DNA of 64,000 nt from a virus: positions 1-64,000 of the IMG/VR virus record IMGVR_UViG_3300027749_000100; one strand, given 5' to 3'. The notes under the pieces are model-generated. The model worked only from the letters and a program-made list of their open reading frames with translations. It was not told the origin of the DNA and searched no databases. Shown here in pieces: positions 45,201 to 53,111 of the stretch (its first letter is position 1; every line of letters starts with the position of its first letter). Both the position numbers and the translations under genes were made by a program.

Positions 45201-47547
45201 TTATTAAATAATCATTATTTATTTTGTATAATACGCCTTTGTCCGCGCCTCCAACATACATTAAAGTCCTTGTTTTGTCAACAGCGACGCATTGTGAACC
45301 AGATTGTGCAATACGACTGTATCCCGAAACATAATTTCCAACTTCACCAACATCTTTATATCTATAATAATATGTAGATCGTATAAAACTTTTGGAAGAA
45401 CTGGTAAATGGATACGAGTATGCGTTGTTTTTTATTTTACTTAAGGACGACCGCGGCAAGGAAAAGGATTTGGAAGAACTGGTAGAAATATTGTTTAGGT
45501 AATTTGTCGAAAGAGGAAACAATTCGCAAAGGCGATATGAAAAATTATTAGAAATTTTATTTTTTGAGGATACAGAATAATAAGAAATAATGGGAGTAAA
45601 ATAACGCTGAACGGTGTTTGAGCTATTATTCGCCACATAGACAAACTTCCCCGTGGGATCACAGGCAACGCCGTAGGGACTAGTTCCCGTTGCTGCCGTC
45701 CCGACCGAGGTCAATGCTCCGGTACTTGCATTGATCGTATAGGCCTGAACGGTGTCTGCATTAGCATTCGTCACATACACAAACTTCCCCGTGGGATCAC
45801 AGGCAACACCACGAGGAGCACTCCCCGTTGCCGCTGTTCCCACCGAGGTCAATGCTCCGGTGATTGCATTGATTGTGTAGGCCTGAACGGTGTTTGAAAC
45901 ATAATTCGTCACATACACAAACTTCCCCGTGGGATCACAGGCAACACCACGAGGAGCACTCCCCGTTGCCACCGCTCCCACCGAGGTCAATGCTCCGGTG
46001 ATTGCATTGATCGTGTAGGCCTCAACGTCGAATGAAGTAGCAATCGTCACATACAAAAACTTCCCCGTGGGGTCACAGGCCACTTCATAGGGAGTTGTCC
46101 CCGTTGCTTTTGTTCCCACCGAGGTTAATGCTCCGGTACTTGCATTGATTGTGTAATACTGAACGGTGTTTGAAACTCGATTCAACACATACACAAATTT
46201 CCCTGTGGGGTCACAGGCCACTCCATAGGGATAAGTTCCCGTTGACACTGCTCCCACCGAAGTCAATGCGCCGGTACTTGCATTGATCGTGTAGGCCTCA
46301 ACGGTGCCAAAACTAAGGTTGGTCACATAGACAAATTTCCCCGTGGGATCACAGGCAACACCGGAGGGAGCTGATCCCGTTGCGGTTGTTCCCACCGAGG
46401 TCAATGCGCCGGTACTTGCATTGATTGTGTAGGCCGAAACGCTGGCTGAGCTATTATTCACCACATAGACAAATTTTCCCGTGGGATCGCAAGCAACGTT
46501 GTAGGGAGTTGTCCCCGTTGCCGCTGTTCCCACCGAGGTCAATGCTCCGGTACTTGCATTGATCGTGTACGCCTGAACGGTGTTTCCTCCGGCTCCAGTG
46601 AAACTATTCGCCACAAAAACAAATTTCCCCGTGGGATCACAGGCAACGCCTTGAGGACTTGTCCCCGTTGCCACCGCCCCCACCGAGGTTAATGCTCCGG
46701 TAGTTGCATTGATCGTGTAGGCCTGAACGGTGTTTGAATACTGATTCGCCACATAAACGAATTTCCCCGTGGGATCACAGGCAACACCCACAGGGTATGT
46801 CCCCGTTGCCACCGCTCCCGCCGAAGTCAATGCTCCGGTACTTGCATTGATTGTGTAGGCCTGAACGGTGGTTGAATTATAATTCGTCACATACACGAAT
46901 TTCCCCGTGGGATCACAGGCAACGTTTTGGGGAAAACTCCCCGTTGCTGCCGTCCCGACCGAGGTCAATGCTCCGGTGATTGCATTGATTGTGTAGGCCT
47001 GAACGGTGTCTGATTGATTATTCGTCACATACACAAATTTCCCCGTGGGATCACAGGCAACGCCTGTAGGGTTATTTCCCGTTGCCGCTGTTCCCACCGA
47101 GGTCAATGCTCCGGTGATTGCATTGATTGTGTAGGCTTGAACGGTGTTTGATAAAACATTCACCACATAGACAAACTTCCCCGTGGGATCACAGGCAACA
47201 CCGAGGGCACCTGTTCCCGCTGCCGTTGTTCCCATCGAGGTCAATGCTCCGGTAACACTGTTGATCGTGTAGGCCGAAACCGTATATGAACTGCCATTCA
47301 CCACATAGACAAACTTCCCCGTGGGATCACAAGCAACGCCTCGGGGATTAGTTCCCGTTGCCGTTGTTCCCACCGAGGTCAATGCTCCGGTAGTTGCATT
47401 GATCGTGTAGGCCTGAACGGTGTTTGAAACATAATTCGTCACATACACAAACTTCCCCGTGGGATCACAGGCAACACCCCAAGGATTTGTTCCCGCGCTT
47501 ACAGGATTAACATTGGGAAAATTATATCCAGCATCAATTTGCGCCAT
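42271..47547 (-). CDS. Giant multi-propeller adhesin with 28 near-identical YVTN blades
   Basis: This 1,758-residue protein has AAGG upstream. Residues about 15-650 hold 14 contiguous blades (consensus VACDPTGKFVYVTN-x-TVQAYTIN-x-TGALTSVG-ATG-x-G). A 190-residue Ser/Tyr-rich linker (NISTSSSKSFSLPRSSLSK) with two diverged blades follows. A second run of 14 blades (about residues 845-1530) is split 7+7 by a 45-residue insert (FESYGRFFYALESDVNQLKRF). Four diverged blades follow (LQAYSINQTTGVLTAVG, FSYSINQSTGALTLVG), then a short basic tail. The counts fit four closed seven-bladed propellers. One blade (CDSTGKVYV) has lost the Phe codon. No signal peptide, shaft or chaperone was seen. Variation is confined to two loops per blade. 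The protein is inferred to be a multivalent binding protein of the tail or capsid surface. Confidence 0.82.
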   Translation of the reverse strand: MAQIDAGYNFPNVNPVSAGTNPWGVACDPTGKFVYVTNYVSNTVQAYTINATTGALTSVGTTATGTNPRGVACDPTGKFVYVVNGSSYTVSAYTINSVTGALTSMGTTAAGTGALGVACDPTGKFVYVVNVLSNTVQAYTINAITGALTSVGTAATGNNPTGVACDPTGKFVYVTNNQSDTVQAYTINAITGALTSVGTAATGSFPQNVACDPTGKFVYVTNYNSTTVQAYTINASTGALTSAGAVATGTYPVGVACDPTGKFVYVANQYSNTVQAYTINATTGALTSVGAVATGTSPQGVACDPTGKFVFVANSFTGAGGNTVQAYTINASTGALTSVGTAATGTTPYNVACDPTGKFVYVVNNSSASVSAYTINASTGALTSVGTTATGSAPSGVACDPTGKFVYVTNLSFGTVEAYTINASTGALTSVGAVSTGTYPYGVACDPTGKFVYVLNRVSNTVQYYTINASTGALTSVGTKATGTTPYEVACDPTGKFLYVTIATSFDVEAYTINAITGALTSVGAVATGSAPRGVACDPTGKFVYVTNYVSNTVQAYTINAITGALTSVGTAATGSAPRGVACDPTGKFVYVTNANADTVQAYTINASTGALTSVGTAATGTSPYGVACDPTGKFVYVANNSSNTVQRYFTPIISYYSVSSKNKISNNFSYRLCELFPLSTNYLNNISTSSSKSFSLPRSSLSKIKNNAYSYPFTSSSKSFIRSTYYYRYKDVGEVGNYVSGYSRIAQSGSQCVAVDKTRTLMYVGGADKGVLYKINNDYLIKLGEHTVSSGNTIYSAVFHPQKNELFVKLQSETGFYWIRFSYSITTGEFIERQRVLSASLLSEALTSVGTAATETYPTGVACDPTGKFVYVTNQGSSIVHAYTINATTGALTSVGAVTTGTSPQGVACDPTGKFVYVTNTGSATVQAYTINASTGALTSVGTAATGNNPQGVACDPTGKFVYVANYTPWTVQAYTINASTGALTSVGTAATGAGPYGVACDPTGKFVYVTNSIGASGTVQAYTINQTTGALTSVGTAATGSGPQSVACDPTGKFVYVAHSGDNTVQAYTINASTGALTSVGAVATGTNPFAVACDSTGKVYVTNYTSGTVRAYTINASTGALTLMGSAATGSNPWGVASDPTGRFVYVANQSSATVQAYTITTAASSKASITFESYGRFFYALESDVNQLKRFDVKDDTGALNSMGTVATGTGTAPYFIACDPTGKFVYVTNTGTNTVQAYTINATTGALTSVGTAATGTNPYGVACDPTGKFVYVVNLGSNTVQAYTINASTGALTSVGAVATGTTPYAVACDPTGKFVFVVNAFNGVGGNTVQAYTINASTGALTSVGTAATGSGPQSVACDPTGKFVYVTNAIDNTVQAYTINAITGALTSVGAVATGNNPQGVACDPTGKFVYVANFGPYTVQAYTINAITGALTSVGTAATGTCPYGVACDPTGKFVYVANVASNTVQAYTINASTGALTSVGTATAGTSSYHVACDPTGKFVYVVNYGDNTVQTYTIYIGFTFLGTTTLPATMTRPYVTKSDNTGKFLYVGGSNNGIAGILQAYSINQTTGVLTAVGSAISPASTEQCVDLVVDTYNRFLYACFIGPALPSSIFSYSINQSTGALTLVGNYGSTGFTYYSAVDSRSEVFYYNNGSAIEVYSINQSTGALTYINTYSSDSTLQLATISNRNRYLAAATSGYAGLALTQFDYQVSQPSINPDTKINTSRITPYQVNKKITTMLPRNVTYWGT
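42965..45020 (-). repeat. Second run of 14 propeller-blade repeats
   Basis: Fourteen direct repeats of about 138 bp are interrupted between the seventh and eighth by unrelated sequence near 43,930-44,065. Conserved cores are the same as in the 41260-42190 array. Confidence 0.9.
45600..47505 (-). repeat. First run of 14 propeller-blade repeats
   Basis: Fourteen uninterrupted direct repeats of 138 bp (a few of 150 bp from loop insertions) are close to identical outside two short variable segments per unit. The run is long enough to support unequal crossing over. Confidence 0.92.
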
Positions 47548-47549
47548 GA

Positions 47550-49901
47550 TTAAACCTTCAACAGCAGTCTGCTTGTTGCAAACGCCTGATTACTCGAAGT
47601 AGTAAACACATTATTTGAATAATACAATGTGCTTGCAGTGGCAAAAACGACACGAGGACCAGTCACTTGCAAGTTACCCACGAACGCTCCCATGGCGTTG
47701 GTGGTGATGGTAACGGTTGCCTGAGTGATGTACGTCGGAAGACCGGGCGTGGCATTGGTTGGATCGGAAAGAAGAACTCTGGCGTTGTAACTTGCCGAAC
47801 TTTTTCCCTTGGTGGTAATGCAGAATATGCCACGAAACGGCGCGACAAGAAGATCGCCAAGGTAATCGGTTGATGCTTCAACCCTGTGCGAGTATGTGTT
47901 TGCCAGCACACCAGTCGTCAGCGTGTTATTGGCCTGTGAAACCAATGCATTGCTCACGCGATGAATCGCCCCGGTGGTCAAGTTACTGATGATCGCATAA
48001 ATTGTTCCAGTAAGTGAATCAATGTAAAAAGAAGTGGCATTGACTGGAGTGGCACTTGTTGTGGTGTTTACCAAGTTGGCAACATCGTACAGCAGCACTC
48101 CTGTATCGGCGGTGAATGAAGACATTCTTTGTGTTTGCGCCGATGCTGCGGTGCCGTTCTGGCTGGCCACATAGCACACACCCGCGTAATCAGGCACTGG
48201 AGTGCCCCATGCGGCGGCAAATGCCAACGTGGTGGCACTCGGGTGAATGCCTGCATTTGCCGTGTATGTCGAACGATTCACCATTGTTACCGTTGGCCTC
48301 AACATCACTTGGCGTGATGAGGCATACACGTACTTGTTGTCAATGCCAAGATATCCGCTTCCCATCATGCCAATGGTTGCCGTAGCCGACGCTGCGGTGG
48401 TATATCCTGTTCCGCCATAGATGACCGTAATTGCGCCAGCAGGAACGCCTGTGGTCACACCAATGGACAGAAGAGCGTAGTTGCCGGAAGTCGACAGACT
48501 GAAATACAATGTTCCCGTCTGACCGCCAAGATATCCCGTGCCTCCGGCACTTATTGTTGCAGCGGTGATTACACCGGACGATGCTGTGGTCGTGACAGTC
48601 AATCCTGATCCTGCCGTATTTGGAAAGGTCAGTGAAGTTGCTGCCAACGTTTCCGTGTCAATCTTTACAAGACCAAAATATGTTGCGCCATAAAGCGTCC
48701 GTTCTCCATCAAACAGGAGATCAATGACTGACGTGTTTGCCGTAGCCGTAGGATTTGTCCACGCAAGCGTTGGAGCGACCGTACCGGAAGACATGGGCCA
48801 GTAATAAATGCCCTGCTGGTTGCAAGCCCAGAGGTTATCACCAATGGCGATGACCTTGCTTGCCTGACTCGTAAGCGCCGAACTTGCCACTGGAGTGGAC
48901 ATCTTGTTGGCACCATACGTAATGGTACCGATTTCCGATCCGCCATTCAGCGGAAGAATGGCGCAATCGGTATTTGTTCCAGTAGAAGAAACCCAACCTC
49001 CAGTACTGTCCAGAGGAATGGTAATCGTATCCAAATGCGATCCGATTGTTCCGGTAACGCTCAAGTTGTATGTTCTGCCAAACGGCATGTACTTGGTGCT
49101 TGCATCCACGGAAATGGGCGATGCATACACCTTGCTTGAAGAGGTGTCCCATCCATACGTCATGTTGTAGTACGATCCAAGATGAAGAAGGTTCGAGTCA
49201 ACGGTGATGGCCACTGTTCCGGATGGATACACCGGAGGATACATTCCGCGATTGGTAACTGGAGCGTATAGCGCAGCAGCGGCAGCGCCAGTCAATCCGT
49301 CCTGTGTCCTCGGGAACGCATACATGATTCTGCTTACGGCCGTTAATTTGCCGTGCGGAGTGCCCATCATCACGCTGCTCGTCCATGCCCAGCATGGTGC
49401 GTTATTGGCAACGGTATCTTCGGGCACCGCACGTTCAAACTCGAATACGCCAGTCCACATGTCTGGCTCCGACTTGATGTAGGGCCAGATCACCAAATGC
49501 CTTGCCGATGCGCCGACAAAAATAAAACAATCCTTCAGATCATAATGCTGGGCAAATGCTCCTGCACCAGTCCACGATTCATTGGTGGCAACGTGCGTTG
49601 ATGCATTCCAACTTTCACAAGTGGAGGTATAAAATGTGGATTTTACGACATCCCAGCGCAAAATAAAATATTTGTATGTTGTCGCATCTGCATTCAGCAC
49701 TCGATACACATACGTATAAAGCGGAGAAAAAGTACTTGTCGTACCAAGTCCGGGTACAGAGTTGGCGACATAATCATACTGCGTCCACCCAAGCGTGGTA
49801 ATTGCCGTATTGACACCGGAAAAAATATTCGTGAACGTCACTTCGTTCGAGATATTTACCCGATAGCTATTTGCCCCATACAGATAATTTGTTACGGTCA
49901 T
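47550..49901 (-). CDS. Large virion protein of unknown function
   Basis: This 783-residue protein has GGGAG upstream and ends two bases before the giant propeller gene. The N-terminus (MTVTNYLYGANSYRVNISNEVTFTNIFSGVNTAITTLGWTQYDY) and KYFILRWDVVKSTFYTSTCESWN are aromatic-rich. That is reminiscent of large-phage fibre-attached proteins that recur next to tail fibres. Residues about 425-520 contain the GSGLTVTTTASSGVITAATISAGGTGYLGG and VIYGGTGYTTAAS block shared with the sheath and with the 1340-4474 protein. Residues 330-420 and 540-780 have propeller-like strands (VIAIGDNLWACNQQGIYYWP, DLLFDGERTLYGATYFGLVKIDTET). It may therefore contain a diverged propeller. The role is inferred as a structural adhesin. 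Confidence 0.65.
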   Translation of the reverse strand: MTVTNYLYGANSYRVNISNEVTFTNIFSGVNTAITTLGWTQYDYVANSVPGLGTTSTFSPLYTYVYRVLNADATTYKYFILRWDVVKSTFYTSTCESWNASTHVATNESWTGAGAFAQHYDLKDCFIFVGASARHLVIWPYIKSEPDMWTGVFEFERAVPEDTVANNAPCWAWTSSVMMGTPHGKLTAVSRIMYAFPRTQDGLTGAAAAALYAPVTNRGMYPPVYPSGTVAITVDSNLLHLGSYYNMTYGWDTSSSKVYASPISVDASTKYMPFGRTYNLSVTGTIGSHLDTITIPLDSTGGWVSSTGTNTDCAILPLNGGSEIGTITYGANKMSTPVASSALTSQASKVIAIGDNLWACNQQGIYYWPMSSGTVAPTLAWTNPTATANTSVIDLLFDGERTLYGATYFGLVKIDTETLAATSLTFPNTAGSGLTVTTTASSGVITAATISAGGTGYLGGQTGTLYFSLSTSGNYALLSIGVTTGVPAGAITVIYGGTGYTTAASATATIGMMGSGYLGIDNKYVYASSRQVMLRPTVTMVNRSTYTANAGIHPSATTLAFAAAWGTPVPDYAGVCYVASQNGTAASAQTQRMSSFTADTGVLLYDVANLVNTTTSATPVNATSFYIDSLTGTIYAIISNLTTGAIHRVSNALVSQANNTLTTGVLANTYSHRVEASTDYLGDLLVAPFRGIFCITTKGKSSASYNARVLLSDPTNATPGLPTYITQATVTITTNAMGAFVGNLQVTGPRVVFATASTLYYSNNVFTTSSNQAFATSRLLLKV

Positions 49902-49916
49902 TCTTTGCTCCCTGAA

Positions 49917-52900
49917 TTATGGCTGAGTATAGTATAGCGTAATGGATGCATCTGAGGCTCCATTTGATGACACTGTGTCAATGTAGATGGCGTCACTTGA
50001 TGTAGATGCAGTGGTGATTGTAACAATGGAAGAAACGTATTGATTTTGCGCAATGGTCAACGTGCCAATTGTCGTGGCATTTTCGCGAAGAGTAAAAACA
50101 AGCGCTCCTGTGGTTGGCGCAACGGAGCAGGAAGCATACGCGGTGGTGATGATAATGTTTGCGGGAGGAGACCATCTCGGACTTGTCTGTACAAGCACTG
50201 GTCCGATGATATTGTAGGTCTTTGAATATATTGTTGATCCGCCACTTCCTCCCGTGCCGTTCGATGCGGCAGTGATTCTTCCTTGGGCATCCACGGTGAT
50301 ATTGGCACTGGTATATGAAGCGGGTGTCACCGCGGTGTTTGCCAAGGCTACGGTGACCGCAGCAGAACCGTCAAAACTGGTTCCACTCAATCCCGTTCCA
50401 ATGGTCAAAGCATTGGTGGTTGTACCTCCTCCACCTCCGCCTCCCGTGCCGTTCGATGCTGCGGTAATGCGACCTTTCGAGTCAACAGTAATATTTGCAT
50501 TGGTATACGAAGCAGGTGTCACCGCAGTATTTGCCAGTGTCAGGGTAATCGCCGTCGTGCCCGAACCAGAGGCGTCTCCGCTCACGGTAATCGATTGGTT
50601 TCCTGTCAGGTACGTCGAGGTATCCAGCGACCATGTATCAGCAGCCGTCTTCTTCAGAAGACCCGATGTCCCAGACAGACCGGCAATCGCCGTCAGGTCA
50701 GCGTCGAGAGGCTGGGCATCGGTAATTCCGTAACCAGTCAGGGTGGTTGGATTTGTTCCGGCAGTGATCCGGCCCTTCGTATCTACCGTGACGCTTCGGT
50801 ATGTACTGGCGCTGACTCCCGTTGTAGCCAGTGTCAAAGTAATCGCGGTCGTGCCTGAACCCGCTGCATCTCCGCTCACGGTAATCGACTGGTTTGCCGT
50901 CAGATATGTCGAGGTATCCAGCGACCATGTATCAGCAGCCGTCTTCTTCAGAAGACCCGCTGTTCCGACAAGACCGGCAATCGCCGTCAGGTCTGCATCC
51001 AGAGGCTGGGCATCGGTAATTCCGTAACCTGAAAGGGTCGTAGCCGTAGGCCCAGTCGTGCCGTTCGATGCTGCGGTAATGCGTCCTTTCGAGTCAACAG
51101 TAATATTCGCATTGGTATATGAGGCGGGTGTCACCGCAGTATTTGCCAGTGTCAAGGTAATCGCGGTTGTTCCCGAACCAGAAGCGTCTCCGGTAACCGA
51201 GACGGACTGATTTCCTGTCAGATACGTCGAGGTATCCAGCGACCATGTATCAGCAGCCGTCTTCTTCAGAAGACCCGATGTCCCAGACAAACCGGCAATC
51301 GCCGTCAGGTCAGCGTCGAGAGGCTGGGCATCGGTAATTCCGTAACCTGAAAGGGTCGTAGCCGTAGGCCCAGTCGTGCCGTTCGATGCTGCGGTAATGC
51401 GACCTTTCGAGTCAACAGTAATATTCGCATTGGTATATGAGGCGGGTGTCACCGCAGTATTTGCCAGTGTCAAGGTAATCGCGGTTGTTCCCGAACCAGA
51501 AGCGTCTCCGGTAACCGAGACGGACTGATTTCCTGTCAGATACGTCGAGGTATCCAGCGACCATGTATCAGCAGCCGTCTTCTTCAGAAGACCCGATGTC
51601 CCAGACAAACCGGCAATCGCCGTCAGGTCAGCGTCGAGAGGCTGGGCATCGGTAATTCCGTAACCAGTCAGGGTGGTCGGGTTTGTCCCGGCAGTGACCC
51701 TGCCCTTGGTATCAACGGTAACGCTTCGGTAGGTACTAGCACTGACCCCCGTTGTTGCCAATGTCAAGGTAATCGCGGTTGTTCCCGAACCAGAAGCGTC
51801 TCCGCTCACGGTAATGGACTGGTTTGTTCCGTTTGACCAACTTAGCACTCCGCTTGAACTGGAAGACAAAACCTGACCTGTTATTGGCGCAGAGGAAGGC
51901 AATGTATAAACCATACTTTGTGTAATAGTGTCGGGACGCTTTATAGAAATAAAATTACTCGAAGAAATAATGTCTTTAAATCTCAGCATTCCATCTGTTT
52001 GCAGCGTTCCGTATTGATCAATAAAAATATTTGGATCTGGATCATACGATTTAAAAGCAACTGAAATTCCTTGAGAAGTTGAAAAAAATACGGTGTCAGA
52101 TATATTATCTCCAACTCCTATTATAATTCCAGAGAGAGGATCAACAGTGAATATTGTTTCATCTCGCACGTTTCCGCTGGCAATAGATGTTCCGGAGTAA
52201 AGTACATTGCTCCAATATGCGGGAAGAAAAAATTTGAATGCATCTCTATTTTCCACGCCATCGACAAAAGTTTGCTTAGCATTCCAGTTGTTATACATGC
52301 TGGTATTCAATGACAAAGTGACAGCATCTGATCCATCAAAAGTATTTTTTGAACCACTAAGTCCATTGCCAAAAATTAACGGATTTGAATTGGCAGTTGA
52401 AGAAGCACTAATGGTTATATTTCCTGAATTGTTAGCAATTGAAACATTTGCTCCCGCTGTCAATTGAGCTAATTGAAACCCTGTTCCTGTGCCGATAAGC
52501 AACTCCCCGTTGCTTGGCGTTGCAGTTTGTCCTGTGCCGCCATAATTAACATTAATTGCAGAAGCAAGCCATGAACCAGAAACAATATTTCCTAGCGCAG
52601 AATTGCCTGACCCTACATATAACGCATAATTATTCGTCGCGCCAGTTGGTGAATCGACATATATTCCATAAGAATTTACTGAGTTTGTTATTGAAGTTTC
52701 TACAAATAATCCATACGCATTTGTCAGTGAAAGATTTGATAGCGTGCCTGTTTTTTTGGGCACGCCAAAAATATGCTGCGTTGCTGCATTAGTTATGGTC
52801 ATTCCAGAAACTAATGCGTTAAAATTGCTAGACTTGTAACTGTTTGCATGAAAATCTGAAACAGTCAACATAGGTAATAATGTTGTAATTGCGGCTGTGG

Positions 52901-53102
52901 ATGCCGCAACATTTATGCCATTTACATACATTGTGGACGCAGAAACACTGAGAGACGTAGCAGACAAAGTATTTTTTGGAGTAGATTGAATAGTTAATCC
53001 ATAGTTTACTTCCGAAGAAGTTCCTACAGCTAGTCCTCCTGTAACGACTTGACTACCAACAAGATCGAACCTGTTGGTAGCCGTAAAACTTGTCTGAGGC
53101 AT
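49917..53102 (-). CDS. Tail fibre with 106-residue shaft repeats
   Basis: This 1,061-residue protein has AAGGA upstream. The N-terminal half includes NAYGLFVETSITNSVNSYGIYVDSPTG and NYGGTGQTATPSNGELLIGTG, standard fibre motifs. From about residue 420 it has several copies of a unit with TTLSGYGITDAQPLDADLTAIAGL, GTSGLLKKTAADTWSLDTSTYLTGNQS, TGDASGSGTTAITLTLANTAVTPASY and ITVDSKGRITAASNG. These are repeats of trimeric phage fibres. The last 100 residues (PRWSPPANIIITTAYASCSVAPTTGALVFTLREN) read as a compact beta tip, probably the receptor-binding end. No S74 chaperone is present. Confidence 0.85.
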   Translation of the reverse strand: MPQTSFTATNRFDLVGSQVVTGGLAVGTSSEVNYGLTIQSTPKNTLSATSLSVSASTMYVNGINVAASTAAITTLLPMLTVSDFHANSYKSSNFNALVSGMTITNAATQHIFGVPKKTGTLSNLSLTNAYGLFVETSITNSVNSYGIYVDSPTGATNNYALYVGSGNSALGNIVSGSWLASAINVNYGGTGQTATPSNGELLIGTGTGFQLAQLTAGANVSIANNSGNITISASSTANSNPLIFGNGLSGSKNTFDGSDAVTLSLNTSMYNNWNAKQTFVDGVENRDAFKFFLPAYWSNVLYSGTSIASGNVRDETIFTVDPLSGIIIGVGDNISDTVFFSTSQGISVAFKSYDPDPNIFIDQYGTLQTDGMLRFKDIISSSNFISIKRPDTITQSMVYTLPSSAPITGQVLSSSSSGVLSWSNGTNQSITVSGDASGSGTTAITLTLATTGVSASTYRSVTVDTKGRVTAGTNPTTLTGYGITDAQPLDADLTAIAGLSGTSGLLKKTAADTWSLDTSTYLTGNQSVSVTGDASGSGTTAITLTLANTAVTPASYTNANITVDSKGRITAASNGTTGPTATTLSGYGITDAQPLDADLTAIAGLSGTSGLLKKTAADTWSLDTSTYLTGNQSVSVTGDASGSGTTAITLTLANTAVTPASYTNANITVDSKGRITAASNGTTGPTATTLSGYGITDAQPLDADLTAIAGLVGTAGLLKKTAADTWSLDTSTYLTANQSITVSGDAAGSGTTAITLTLATTGVSASTYRSVTVDTKGRITAGTNPTTLTGYGITDAQPLDADLTAIAGLSGTSGLLKKTAADTWSLDTSTYLTGNQSITVSGDASGSGTTAITLTLANTAVTPASYTNANITVDSKGRITAASNGTGGGGGGGTTTNALTIGTGLSGTSFDGSAAVTVALANTAVTPASYTSANITVDAQGRITAASNGTGGSGGSTIYSKTYNIIGPVLVQTSPRWSPPANIIITTAYASCSVAPTTGALVFTLRENATTIGTLTIAQNQYVSSIVTITTASTSSDAIYIDTVSSNGASDASITLYYTQP
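50440..51840 (-). repeat. Direct repeats of about 306-318 bp in a fibre gene
   Basis: The segment GTTCGATGCTGCGGTAATGC recurs at about 50,451, 51,063 and 51,381 with its flanks. The 51,063/51,381 pair shows a 318-bp (106-codon) period and near identity. Related shorter units lie between. This is a recent internal duplication. Confidence 0.8.
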
Positions 53103-53111
53103 TTTCTATCC

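Noticed and set aside
41260-47505. Regular repeats considered as a CRISPR array
   Set aside because: The 138-bp unit is in frame, encodes propeller blades and has no short repeat with unique spacers. No cas genes are present.
41007-47547. Diversity-generating retroelement acting on the blade loops
   Set aside because: No reverse transcriptase, template repeat or accessory gene is in the window, and the loop changes are not restricted to adenine positions as far as I can judge by eye.
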